Origin: Sphingomonadaceae bacterium
GTDB lineage: Bacteria; Pseudomonadota; Alphaproteobacteria; Sphingomonadales; Sphingomonadaceae
DNA: 24,809 bases
Assembly: GCA_009923795.1 (NCBI GenBank)
Contig: RFSU01000011.1
Coordinates: 1 to 24,809, forward strand
Reading direction: 5' to 3'
Part shown: positions 15,146-23,232 of the stretch, in pieces
How positions within the stretch are numbered: the stretch's first letter is position 1
Layout: each line of letters starts with the position of its first letter
Position numbers and translations under genes: made by a program
Notes under the pieces: model-generated
Database searches by the model: none
Told to the model about the DNA's origin: nothing
Seen by the model: the letters and a program-made list of their open reading frames with translations, nothing else

Positions 15146-15898
15146 ATGTACAGCCGCCTGATCCTTCCTAAACGACCCTTGGGCAAGGCCTTGCTCTTCT
15201 TTGCTTTGCTGCTGGTCAAGCTGGGCTTGATTGCGGTCTTGGTGATGGCTTTGTTTCCGGCGAATGCGGCGCCCGTTCGCAAGGCCCGCCCGTCTGTCGC
15301 CGCGCCGCGTCCGGCGCCCGTGCCGGACACCGCCCCGCGCATTCGGGTGGTCGTCACGACAAGTCTCGGCGTGATCACGGCCGAGGTGGATCGGGAACAT
15401 GCGCCCATCTCGGCGGGCAATTTCTTGCGCTATGTGGATCAGAAGCGCTTTGACGGCAGTGTTTTTTACCGGGCAATGAAGCTCGGCACGGATGATGACG
15501 GCAATGAACAGGGGCTGGTTCAGGGTGGGACACAAAATGACCCCAGGCGTATTTTAAAACCCATTGCGCATGAGCCGACCAATGTAACCGGCCTCAAGCA
15601 TCTGACAGGGGCGCTATCGATGGCGCGCTTTGCGCCGGGCACGGCAACGGGTGATTTTTCAATCCTCGTAAGTCCGCTCCCCGGGTTGGATGCCGATCCC
15701 GCCCGCCCCAAGGCTGAAGAGCCAGAGGGCTATGCCGTCTTCGGCTATGTCGTTGATGGGATGGATGTGGTGCGCAAGATCCACATGAGCCCAACCTCAC
15801 CGACCAAGGGAGAGGGATGGATGAAGGGTCAGATGCTTGACCCCGTGGTGCGTATCTTGACCATAAGGCGTTTGCCGGAGCCTGCACCGTCGCGTTGA
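15146..15898 (+). CDS. Cyclophilin-type peptidyl-prolyl isomerase, exported or membrane-anchored
   Basis: 250-residue PPIase that would act outside the cytoplasm. A basic start and a hydrophobic stretch (about 16-36) ending PANAAP resemble a signal peptide or N-terminal anchor, followed by an Ala/Pro-rich linker to about 63. Cyclophilin domain: VVTTSLGVITAEVD, then FYRAMK with Arg109 (active-site Arg), QGG with Gln126, GALSMAR at 156-161, GDFSI with Phe171 and GYAVFGYVVDGMDVV. These are the usual core residues, so activity is likely. No clear ribosome site precedes the ATG, so the start is less sure; the signal-like N-terminus supports it. It comes after the pnp terminator, and tesB follows 60 bases later. 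Confidence 0.9.
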   Translation: MYSRLILPKRPLGKALLFFALLLVKLGLIAVLVMALFPANAAPVRKARPSVAAPRPAPVPDTAPRIRVVVTTSLGVITAEVDREHAPISAGNFLRYVDQKRFDGSVFYRAMKLGTDDDGNEQGLVQGGTQNDPRRILKPIAHEPTNVTGLKHLTGALSMARFAPGTATGDFSILVSPLPGLDADPARPKAEEPEGYAVFGYVVDGMDVVRKIHMSPTSPTKGEGWMKGQMLDPVVRILTIRRLPEPAPSR

Positions 15899-15958
15899 CA
15901 CCGGCTTCGCCTTTTTGTGGCATTGCATTTGTGGCGCAGGCAACGCAAACGCCAAGCC

Positions 15959-16840
15959 ATGACAACCGACTCTCAAAAGCTTGTAGCAGACTTAACGACG
16001 CTCCTTTCCGTCCAACGCATGGGGGATGGCTGGTATCTTGGCCGCCGCAAAGACGGCGGGGTCGGGCGTGTCTTTGGCGGACAGGTGATCGCACAGGCGC
16101 TGATGGCGGCGCAGGATACGGTGGCCGAAGACCGGATTGCCCATTCGCTCCATGCCTATTTCATGCGCGCGGGCAGCGAGGATTTTGAAATCACCTATCG
16201 GGTCGAGCGCGACTTTGACGGCGGCAGCTTTTCCACCCGCCGCGTGATCGCGTTGCAGCAGGATAAGCCGATTCTCAATCTGGCTTGTTCCTTCCAAAGG
16301 CTGGAAGAAAGCTACACCCATCAAGACGCCATGCCCAATGTGCCCGGCCCGGATGGATTGGCCAGTGAGACCCAGTTGCGGGAACGCTTTGCCGATCAAA
16401 TTCCGGCAGATTTGCGGGGGCGTTTTTCTCAGGCGCGTCCCATCGAATATCGGCCGGTTGATCCAATGGACTGGCTGGGCATGCAATGCAGAGAACCTGC
16501 TGTGCAAGATATTTGGTTTCGGCTTTCTTCCCCGATTGAGGCAGACCCGGCCATGCATCGGGCCATTTTGGCCTATGCCAGCGATAGCTATTTGCTGGGA
16601 ACCTCCACCCTACCGCATGGTGCAACTTGGGTGACGCCCGGTTTTATGTCGGCCAGCTTGGATCATGCCGTGTGGATCCATGATGATGTGAACGTCAATG
16701 ATTGGTTGCTCTATCATTGCGACAGTCCTTGGGCGGCGCGCGGGCGTGGCTTTAATCGCGGGTCGATTTACACGCGCGATGGCCGCCTAGTTGCCACTTG
16801 TGCACAGGAAGGTTTGATCCGGCGACCCAAAACGGCCTGA
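15959..16840 (+). CDS. tesB: Acyl-CoA thioesterase II
   Basis: Hydrolyses acyl-CoA to free acid and CoA; 293 residues, close to E. coli TesB (286). Double hot-dog fold: first half with GGQVIAQALMAAQ and LHAYFMRAG, second half with AILAYASDSYLLGT and SASLDHAVWIHD. The E. coli catalytic set Asp204, Thr228 and Gln278 corresponds to Asp209, Ser233 (a conservative change) and Gln283 in CAQEGLIR. I chose the ATG at 15959; a GTG at 15917 would add 14 residues that do not look like family sequence. The ribosome site is weak. Its role in this locus is not apparent from the neighbours. Confidence 0.93.
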   Translation: MTTDSQKLVADLTTLLSVQRMGDGWYLGRRKDGGVGRVFGGQVIAQALMAAQDTVAEDRIAHSLHAYFMRAGSEDFEITYRVERDFDGGSFSTRRVIALQQDKPILNLACSFQRLEESYTHQDAMPNVPGPDGLASETQLRERFADQIPADLRGRFSQARPIEYRPVDPMDWLGMQCREPAVQDIWFRLSSPIEADPAMHRAILAYASDSYLLGTSTLPHGATWVTPGFMSASLDHAVWIHDDVNVNDWLLYHCDSPWAARGRGFNRGSIYTRDGRLVATCAQEGLIRRPKTA

Positions 16841-16880
16841 CCCGATTTCCAAGCCTGTTTCAATCCGCTAGGCGCCCCTC

Positions 16881-19139
16881 ATGGCAGATCTGATCGACAC
16901 GCCCGAAGACCCATTCGACTCAATTGTCGATGCGCCATTCGATGCGGCCTTGTCGGAACGCTATCTGGTCTATGCCCTGTCCACCATTACGGCGCGGTCG
17001 CTGCCTGATTTACGGGATGGCCTAAAGCCGGTGCATCGTCGGTTGCTCTGGGCGATGCGTCAGCTCAAGCTGGATCCGACAGGGGCCTATAAAAAGTCCG
17101 CGCGCGTTGTGGGCGATGTGATCGGTAAATATCACCCCCACGGCGATGCCAGCGTCTATGATGCGATGGTGCGCCTCGCACAGGATTTCTCCCTGCGCTA
17201 CCCATTGGTCGACGGGCAGGGCAATTTCGGCAATATCGATGGCGATAATGCCGCGGCCTATCGCTATACCGAAGCGCGCATGACGGCGGCGGCTATTGAG
17301 CTGATGGCCGGGCTGGACGACGGCACGGTTGATTATCGCCCGACTTATAATGGCGAAGATGAAGAGCCAGAGGTTTTCCCCGGCCTGTTCCCCAATCTTC
17401 TGGCCAATGGATCATCGGGCATTGCGGTTGGCATGGCGACCAGCATCCCGCCGCATAATGTGGCGGAAGTTATCGACGCCGCGACACATGTGATCGACAA
17501 TCCGCGCTGTGAGCCCCTTGAGCTGATGCAGTTTGTGAAAGGCCCGGACTTTCCGACAGGGGGCCAACTGGTCGACAGCGCGGCCTCCATTGCCGAAGCC
17601 TATGCCACGGGGCGCGGGTCCTTTCGTGTCCGGGCGCGCTGGGTGGTGGAGGATCAAGGGCGCGGCACTTGGGTCGTCGTGGTCACCGAAATTCCCTATC
17701 AGGTGCAAAAGGGCAAGTTGATCGAGACGATTGCCCAGATCGTTAATGATAAGAAGCTGCCCATTCTTGCCGATGTGCGTGATGAATCATCTGAAGATAT
17801 TCGCCTCGTCATTGAACCAAAGAGCCGCAGTGTCGATCCGCATGTGTTGATGGAAAGCCTGTTCCGGCTGACCGAACTTGAAAATAAATTCTCCCTAAAC
17901 CTCAATGTTTTGGGGGCGGATCGCACGCCGCGCGTCATGGGCCTGAAGGATGTGCTCGCCGCATGGCTTGATCATCAAATTGAGGTTCTGGTGCGTCGGT
18001 CACAGCACCGTCTGGGCAAGATTGATGATCGGGTCGAGCTGCTCGATGGCTATCTCATCGCCTATCTGAACCTTGACCGTGTGATTGAGATTATCCGCAC
18101 GGAAGATGAGCCAAAGCCCGTCATGATGGCGGAGTTTAACCTGACCGATCGCCAGGCCGAGGCGATCCTCAATATGCGGTTGCGCAGCCTCCGGCGGCTT
18201 GAGGAAATGGAGATTAAGGGCGAGCGCGATAAGCTTATGGCCGAACGCGATGGGCTGGTGCAGTTGCTCGAAAGCCCCGCCCGGCAAAAGACCCGCCTGA
18301 AGAAAGACCTTGCAGCGTTGCGAGAGCGCTATGGCCCGGACACGCCGCTTGGGAAGCGGCGCACCTGGGTGGAAGAAGCGGCGCCTGCTCGCGACATTCC
18401 GCTCGAAGCCATGATTGAGCGGGAACCGATCACCGTGATCATGTCGCAGCGCGGTTGGGTGCGCGCGATGAAGGGCCATGTTGCACTGGATGCCGCCGAG
18501 GCGCTGAAGTTTAAGGAAGGGGATGGTCCCGCTTTTGCCTTTCACGCGCAGACGACGGACAAGATTTTACTGGTCGCCGAAGATGGCCGTTTCTTCACCT
18601 TGGGTGGCGACAAGCTGCCGGGCGGGCGCGGTTTTGGGGAGCCGGTGCGCCTGATGATCGATCTTCCCGATGGCACGGGCATCGTCAATATCTTCCCGGC
18701 CCGCATGGACGAGCGCATTTTGCTCGCCGCATCGGACGGTAAGGGCTTTGTCGCCAAGACAGCAGATGTCATCGCCGAAACCCGAAAGGGGCGTCAGGTT
18801 GTGAACCTACGCACCGGGGCAAAACTTGCCGTTGTGCGCGTGATTGCGGCCAGTGATGATTATGTCGCGGCCGTCGGTGAAAACCGAAAACTGGTTGTCT
18901 TCCCGCTCAATGAATTGCCGGAAATGGGGCGTGGCCAGGGTGTGACGCTGCAAAAATATAAGGATGGCGGCCTGTCCGACGCGACGACCTTCCGCTTGGA
19001 AGAGGGCCTCAGCTGGGCCATGGGTGGGGATACTGGGCGGACGCGGACAGAGGCGGATTTGACGCCATGGCGCGCAGCGCGTGGGGCGGCGGGCCGGATG
19101 CCGCCTTTGGGCTTCCCCCGCGATAATCGTTTCGGCTGA
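16881..19139 (+). CDS. parC: DNA topoisomerase IV subunit A
   Basis: Breaks and rejoins DNA to unlink daughter chromosomes, working with ParE. 752 residues, the same length as E. coli ParC. The catalytic Tyr129 is in AAAYRYTEARM; PDLRDGLKPVHRRLLW is the classic N-terminal block; IDGDNAAAYRYTEAR and the coiled-coil and tower regions follow, then beta-pinwheel repeats such as RGWVRAMKGH and GRFFTLGGDKLPGG. In the quinolone region, HPHGDASVYD has Ala90 where E. coli ParC has Ser80 and Asp94 for Glu84. The partner parE is not in the window. It converges on the CCA gene with a 2-base gap. Confidence 0.96.
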   Translation: MADLIDTPEDPFDSIVDAPFDAALSERYLVYALSTITARSLPDLRDGLKPVHRRLLWAMRQLKLDPTGAYKKSARVVGDVIGKYHPHGDASVYDAMVRLAQDFSLRYPLVDGQGNFGNIDGDNAAAYRYTEARMTAAAIELMAGLDDGTVDYRPTYNGEDEEPEVFPGLFPNLLANGSSGIAVGMATSIPPHNVAEVIDAATHVIDNPRCEPLELMQFVKGPDFPTGGQLVDSAASIAEAYATGRGSFRVRARWVVEDQGRGTWVVVVTEIPYQVQKGKLIETIAQIVNDKKLPILADVRDESSEDIRLVIEPKSRSVDPHVLMESLFRLTELENKFSLNLNVLGADRTPRVMGLKDVLAAWLDHQIEVLVRRSQHRLGKIDDRVELLDGYLIAYLNLDRVIEIIRTEDEPKPVMMAEFNLTDRQAEAILNMRLRSLRRLEEMEIKGERDKLMAERDGLVQLLESPARQKTRLKKDLAALRERYGPDTPLGKRRTWVEEAAPARDIPLEAMIEREPITVIMSQRGWVRAMKGHVALDAAEALKFKEGDGPAFAFHAQTTDKILLVAEDGRFFTLGGDKLPGGRGFGEPVRLMIDLPDGTGIVNIFPARMDERILLAASDGKGFVAKTADVIAETRKGRQVVNLRTGAKLAVVRVIAASDDYVAAVGENRKLVVFPLNELPEMGRGQGVTLQKYKDGGLSDATTFRLEEGLSWAMGGDTGRTRTEADLTPWRAARGAAGRMPPLGFPRDNRFG

Positions 19140-19141
19140 TC

Positions 19142-20302
19142 TTAGCCGATCTGGGTGAGCTGGTCGGCAATCGCCTCGACGCGGGCTTGATCTGGAAAGC
19201 CTTCTTCGACCCATTGCCGCTCAACCGCTTGCAGGATGCGGGCGACATCCGGCCCAGCCTGAATACCACGCGCGACAATCGCGCCGCCGCTCAAGGGAAA
19301 GCGCGGCGGCGTCCATCCACTCAGCGCTGCTAAATCGCCTTCACCCAAAAGCAGCCGATCTTGCGCAACCTCCAGCCCCAATTGATAGGCAAGGGCGCGG
19401 GGATGATTCCCATCTTCTTGCGTCCGGCCTGCAACCAACACCATCCGCTTGCGCTGCGCATTGGACAGTTTCAGGCGATTGGCAATGTCTTCGGCCAATG
19501 CCGGATCAGCCCCCAAAAGGGCCGAGAGCCGCCGGATGGGATCAGGCGCGACGGAGGCCTTCACCTCACGCGCGACAAGCTGGCTCAGGAGATGAAGGTC
19601 CGCAATTTCGGGCAGAACAGGTGCGAAAATCCCGTTTTCGATCATCAGGTCAAGAACAGGCGCTGGATCAGGCAGGGCAAGAATGGCGAGTAATTCCATC
19701 GCAATTCGCTCACGCGACAGGGCCATGAGATCATTGGCGCGCGTGCGGCAGGCCGCTAGGCTGGCGGCATCGGGCGTCGCACCGCCAAAGCGGGCGTGGA
19801 AGCGGAAAAAGCGTAGGATCCGCAAATGGTCTTCGGCAATGCGCTGTACCGGGTCTCCGATGAAGCGCACGCAATGGGCCGCCAAATCCTCCAGTCCACC
19901 GAAATAATCGAAAATCTCGCCCGTCTTGGGGTCGGCATAAAGCGCGTTGATTGTGAAATCGCGCCGCGCGGCATCGTCTCGCCAATCATCGGTAAAGGCG
20001 ACGATGGCATGACGCCCATCGGTTGAGAGATCATGACGCAGCGTCGTCACTTCAAAGGCCTGTCCTTGCGCAATGGCAGTTACCGTTCCGTGCGCCAACC
20101 CGGTGGGCACGGCCTTTAGGCCTGCGGCGTCCAGCATCAGCATCACCTGATCCGGGGCGATGGGTGTTGCCAGATCAATATCTTTGGTCGGCAGGCCCGC
20201 CAGCGTGTCGCGCACAACACCGCCCACCAGCCGAACATGTCCGTCCAGCGCAGCAATGACGGCGGCAAGGCCGGGCGCATCAGGCAGGGTCATCTGGGTC
20301 AT
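19142..20302 (-). CDS. cca: CCA-adding tRNA nucleotidyltransferase (class II, poly(A) polymerase family)
   Basis: Adds or repairs the 3' CCA end of tRNAs; 386 residues. Head domain: LVGGVVRD with the metal-binding Asp41 and Asp43 in PTKDIDLAT, then RRDFTINAL at 113-121, DYFGGLEDL, RFIGDP and EDHLRILRFFRFHARF, all standard for class II enzymes. Poly(A) polymerase is the alternative, but the RRDFTINALY form and the length favour CCA addition. I chose the ATG at 20302 because it overlaps the stop of the upstream Nudix gene by ATGA; the frame runs on to 20368 but would lie inside that gene. Last gene of the four-gene minus operon. Confidence 0.9.
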   Translation of the reverse strand: MTQMTLPDAPGLAAVIAALDGHVRLVGGVVRDTLAGLPTKDIDLATPIAPDQVMLMLDAAGLKAVPTGLAHGTVTAIAQGQAFEVTTLRHDLSTDGRHAIVAFTDDWRDDAARRDFTINALYADPKTGEIFDYFGGLEDLAAHCVRFIGDPVQRIAEDHLRILRFFRFHARFGGATPDAASLAACRTRANDLMALSRERIAMELLAILALPDPAPVLDLMIENGIFAPVLPEIADLHLLSQLVAREVKASVAPDPIRRLSALLGADPALAEDIANRLKLSNAQRKRMVLVAGRTQEDGNHPRALAYQLGLEVAQDRLLLGEGDLAALSGWTPPRFPLSGGAIVARGIQAGPDVARILQAVERQWVEEGFPDQARVEAIADQLTQIG

Positions 20303-20886
20303 GCAAGTCGCTTTGACAAATTGACGATCATGGCTGCGGTTGCCCCCCATATCCGTCGGCCATCCCAATGCATTTCATAATAGGTCCGGGCATGGCCATT
20401 CCAATCCACCGTCGTTTTGCGGTGATTGGCGGGATCCATCAGGAAGTCCAGAGGGGCTTCAAAAATCGCCGCCACTTCATCAGCATTGGCAATGAGGGGG
20501 AGGTCGGGCGGAATGACACCCAGAACAGGTGTTACGCAATAACCGGTAATGGTGCGATAAGGATCGGTCAGCCCGATCAGATCGACATGATGGCGCGCCA
20601 AAGCGACTTCTTCTTCGGCTTCCCGCAACGCTGCCGTCACCAGATCGGCATCTTCGGGATCGACGCGTCCGCCGGGGAAGGCAACTTGGCCTGCATGCTT
20701 GCGCATTGTTTCGGGCCGTTGCGTCAGGATAACGCCGGGTTGCGCCCTGTCGGTAATGGCAACCAGCACCGCTGCGTCGATGCTGTGTGTCGGGCGTGCA
20801 TCATGATGATCATCGCCTTCGAGCAGCGATAGATCACGCGCATGGCCAGCTGCCAGCGCCTCTCGCAGACGGGCAGATAATCTCAT
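20299..20886 (-). CDS. Nudix hydrolase, CoA diphosphatase type (NudL-like)
   Basis: 195-residue Nudix enzyme expected to split coenzyme A, or related acyl-CoA, to phosphopantetheine and 3',5'-ADP. The CoA-specific segment RPETMRKHAGQVAFPGG (57-73) stands before the Nudix helix ALREAEEEVAL (86-96), whose Glu89, Glu92 and Glu93 would bind metal. The usual Gly near the end of the box is Ala95, as I recall for NudL-type proteins. I chose the ATG at 20886 because it overlaps the DUF1285 stop as ATGA. It is between the DUF1285 gene and cca and translationally coupled to both. Confidence 0.9.
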   Translation of the reverse strand: MRLSARLREALAAGHARDLSLLEGDDHHDARPTHSIDAAVLVAITDRAQPGVILTQRPETMRKHAGQVAFPGGRVDPEDADLVTAALREAEEEVALARHHVDLIGLTDPYRTITGYCVTPVLGVIPPDLPLIANADEVAAIFEAPLDFLMDPANHRKTTVDWNGHARTYYEMHWDGRRIWGATAAMIVNLSKRLA

Positions 20887-21449
20887 TGGCCAGCCAACGG
20901 AAAAAACACGCCGCCACTCCATAACCCGATTGGGTCATGCGCTTCTGCAATGGCCCAATCGGCCATGGCGTAGTAAACCGGGCGGGCAAGGCGCGCCTCC
21001 ATTCCTCCGCGCACCGACAGGACGGGGATCAACTCCCCATCCAATTCGGTCAGGCGCAGCGGATGATCAGGTCCCGCCAGAATCAGGTCACCTGTATTGA
21101 GCCGAAAGGCCAGCGTGCGGGTGTCGCCTTCGCCCTCGCTTTTGACTTCGACCGCGAGAAACGGCGTATCATCGACATCAATTTCCAGCTTTTCAACAGG
21201 CGTGACGAGATAATGGCGTCCATCGGGATCGCGCCGCAGGATGGTCGAGAAGAGGCGCACCATTGTTTCCCGGCGGATGGGATCGCCCTGATGATACCAG
21301 CTTGCATCGCGGGCAATCCGCATGTCGCTATGGCCGAATTTTGTCGGTGACCATTGGTCCACGGGCGGCAGACGCTGGTCTGCTGCAAGCTGGGCAATGT
21401 CGGCCAGCGAAAGCCTCGACAGGTCAGACGGGAGTTCGGGCATAGGCAT
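20883..21449 (-). CDS. DUF1285 family protein
   Basis: 188-residue conserved protein of unknown biochemical function. Recognised by the run YHQGDPIRRETMVRLFSTIL, then RRDPDGRHYLVTPVEKLEIDV and the nearby DDTPFLAVEVK, which are the family's typical segments. No signal peptide or membrane segment, so it is cytoplasmic. The start at 21449 has a GGGG-containing upstream stretch; an ATG six bases further on (21443) is equally possible. It starts 9 bases after the GNAT stop and ends overlapping the Nudix start, so it belongs to that operon. The conserved neighbourhood is the main functional clue; no activity can be claimed. Confidence 0.85.
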   Translation of the reverse strand: MPMPELPSDLSRLSLADIAQLAADQRLPPVDQWSPTKFGHSDMRIARDASWYHQGDPIRRETMVRLFSTILRRDPDGRHYLVTPVEKLEIDVDDTPFLAVEVKSEGEGDTRTLAFRLNTGDLILAGPDHPLRLTELDGELIPVLSVRGGMEARLARPVYYAMADWAIAEAHDPIGLWSGGVFFPLAGQ

Positions 21450-21458
21450 GCCCCGTCT

Positions 21459-21986
21459 CTAGGCCGCGACGCCGCCAGTTGCAAAACTTGGGTCTGGCCC
21501 CAGCTGTCCAAAGGCCCGAATGCCGCCGGGGCGGCGAATTCTGGCGAGCAGCCGATGGCGTTCAACCGGGCCTGCGACATCCCAGCCAGAAGTGGCGTCT
21601 GCATGAAACCCGAAGAAGCGGCCATAATAATCGGGATCGCCAATCATCACCATCGCATCCGCGGCCCCCGCATCTGCAGTCTCCAACAGGCGCGTCATCA
21701 ACATTTTCCCAATGCCGCGGCCCTGCAATTCCGGTGTAACGGCAACGGGGCCGACCAAGATGATAGAATCAGACCCGTTCACGTCATGAACGCGCGCAGG
21801 CCATGCCTGAATACTGCCCAAAAGTTTTCCATCCTCGACGGCGGCAAAGCTCAATGCGTCGATAACCGGCATCCCCTCGCGTAACCGATAGGCTGTTCTT
21901 TGATGCCGGTCGGTCCCAAAAGCGTCATCAAGCAGATGCTCGACCCGGTCGAGCGCAACCGACGAAAGGGGAACAAGATTGATCAA
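21459..21986 (-). CDS. GNAT N-acetyltransferase (YhbS-like)
   Basis: Acyl-CoA-dependent acetyltransferase of unknown substrate, about 175 residues with the proposed start. The acetyl-CoA loop QGRGIG lies at 88-93 within GPVAVTPELQGRGIGKML, and GDPDYYGRFFGF near the end resembles the YhbS/COG3153 group. No in-frame ATG or GTG exists near the domain edge: the TTG at 21986 (reading LINLVPLSSVALD) is the best start by similarity, although its ribosome site is weak, and the open frame continues to 22196 over folB. First gene of the operon leading to DUF1285, Nudix and cca. The promoter was not identified. Confidence 0.82.
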   Translation of the reverse strand: MINLVPLSSVALDRVEHLLDDAFGTDRHQRTAYRLREGMPVIDALSFAAVEDGKLLGSIQAWPARVHDVNGSDSIILVGPVAVTPELQGRGIGKMLMTRLLETADAGAADAMVMIGDPDYYGRFFGFHADATSGWDVAGPVERHRLLARIRRPGGIRAFGQLGPDPSFATGGVAA

Positions 21987-22040
21987 TGCGATAATGGTCC
22001 GAACAAGGGGTTGAACGCTGCGCGCTTTAAGGTGCTGTGC

Positions 22041-22100
22041 GTGAAATGGAAGTATGATCCTTGCCCGTCCCGCAAATATCTCTATTGGGGCGCGGCATGA
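22041..22100 (+). CDS. Candidate 19-residue ORF overlapping the folB start
   Basis: GTG-initiated frame encoding VKWKYDPCPSRKYLYWGAA, rich in Tyr, Trp, Lys and Pro. AAGGTG stands 6 bases upstream, and its TGA stop overlaps the folB ATG as ATGA, the same coupling used repeatedly in this window. The frame is open upstream antisense to the GNAT gene. No family match is known to me. It could be a leader peptide for folB or simply a chance frame; the composition and overlap make it worth listing at low confidence. Confidence 0.35.
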   Translation: MKWKYDPCPSRKYLYWGAA

Positions 22101-22474
22101 CTGCTCGACCCGATCACCTTTTCCTGGAAGTTGCCAATCTCGAAGTGCCGGTGTTGACTGGTATTTATTCGGAAGAGACGCACTTGCCGCAACCATTGCG
22201 CATTTCCGTGAAGGTGGAGCTGCACTGTGCAGATCATTATGCCGCAGAAACGCCGCTTTCCGCGTCGAAAAACTACATGGATCTCAAACGGGCCATGTCG
22301 CACCTGCCCGAAGGCGTACATTTCGTTCTGATCGAGGCTGTGGCAGACCATATCATCGAAACGCTGATGGCGCAGGATCCGCGCGTTCAATCGGTGGAGG
22401 TCAAGATCGTGAAGCTCGCCATTGCCGATGATAATGAGGAAATTGGGGTTACGCTGTTCCGGAGCCGCGCTTGA
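22097..22474 (+). CDS. folB: Dihydroneopterin aldolase (FolB family)
   Basis: Converts 7,8-dihydroneopterin to 6-hydroxymethyl-dihydropterin in folate synthesis; 125 residues, the normal length. Family signs: FLEVANLEVPVLTGIYSEE at the start (the equivalent of the IG-x-x-x-E region), a middle part YMDLKRAMSHL, FVLIEAVADHIIETLM and a final VEVKIVKLAI. I chose the ATG at 22097; a TTG at 22061 is possible. It is followed with a TTGA overlap by the reductase gene, forming a probable pterin operon. Alternatives in the same tunnelling fold family (epimerases, FolX) cannot be excluded. Confidence 0.85.
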   Translation: MTARPDHLFLEVANLEVPVLTGIYSEETHLPQPLRISVKVELHCADHYAAETPLSASKNYMDLKRAMSHLPEGVHFVLIEAVADHIIETLMAQDPRVQSVEVKIVKLAIADDNEEIGVTLFRSRA

Positions 22475-23232
22475 AGCTCGCGTTGGTCACGGCCGGTTTT
22501 CGCCGGCTGGGAGCGGCCATAGCCGCGCGCCTTGCCGAAGATGGATGGGCATTGGCCTTGCATGGCCGCAAGATAGAAACACCTGATCCGACGCTGGCCG
22601 CCATGTTGGCGCTGCACACGACCCATTGGCATGGTTTTGCCGCCGATCTTTCAGATCCTCAAGCTGTCGCCGGCTTGCTGCCCGCCGTGCAGGCGCATTT
22701 TGGCGCTGTCCCGACATTGCTTGCGAATAACGCGTCTCGATTTGATTGGGATGACCAAGACAGCGTAACGGCGCAAGGCCTGATGGATCATTTCGCCGTG
22801 AATGCGGCCGCCCCCGTTTTGCTCGCAACCGACCTTGCGCAGCGCGTTGGCACGGGGGGTATGGCCAGCGTCGTCAATATTCTGGATCAGCGTATCCGGC
22901 ATCCCGGCGCGGATCAGCTGAGCTATACTTTGTCCAAGCTCACCCTATCGGGCGCGACCGAAACTCTGGCCCGCGCCCTTGCGCCGCGGGTGCGCGTTAA
23001 TGCGGTCGCACCCGGGCTGGTCATCCCGACCGACGACTATCTGCCTCGCCAGATGGAGGCATTGCGCCAAGCCATGCCGCTGGGGCGCTTGCCAGAACCA
23101 GAGGATGTCGCCGACGCGGTTCTCTGGCTGGCAAAGGCAGAGGCCGTGACGGGCCAGACAATTTTTGTTGATGGCGGCGCGGCACTCAAATCCTTTGATC
23201 GTGATTTCCTGTTCATGGGAAAGAGCGACTAG
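22471..23232 (+). CDS. Short-chain dehydrogenase, pteridine reductase / FolM-like
   Basis: 253-residue NAD(P)-dependent reductase. Nucleotide motif TAGFRRLG at 7-14, HGR at 31-33, where FolM/PTR1-type enzymes carry an Arg suited to NADPH, NNAS at 86-89, and active-site Tyr152 and Lys156 in SYTLSK. The usual catalytic Ser is replaced by Asp139 in NILDQ. Asp at this position, with Tyr-x3-Lys, is the hallmark of pteridine reductase PTR1 (Asp181) and dihydromonapterin reductase FolM. Sequence plus folB linkage suggests dihydropterin or dihydrofolate reduction. The start is a TTG overlapping the folB stop, with GGAG 6 bases upstream. The C-terminus overlaps the next, convergent gene by 20 bases. 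Confidence 0.85.
   Translation: MKLALVTAGFRRLGAAIAARLAEDGWALALHGRKIETPDPTLAAMLALHTTHWHGFAADLSDPQAVAGLLPAVQAHFGAVPTLLANNASRFDWDDQDSVTAQGLMDHFAVNAAAPVLLATDLAQRVGTGGMASVVNILDQRIRHPGADQLSYTLSKLTLSGATETLARALAPRVRVNAVAPGLVIPTDDYLPRQMEALRQAMPLGRLPEPEDVADAVLWLAKAEAVTGQTIFVDGGAALKSFDRDFLFMGKSD

Noticed and set aside
21987..22196. Upstream extension of the GNAT frame
   Set aside because: It would run antisense over the folB start and adds sequence unlike GNAT N-termini.
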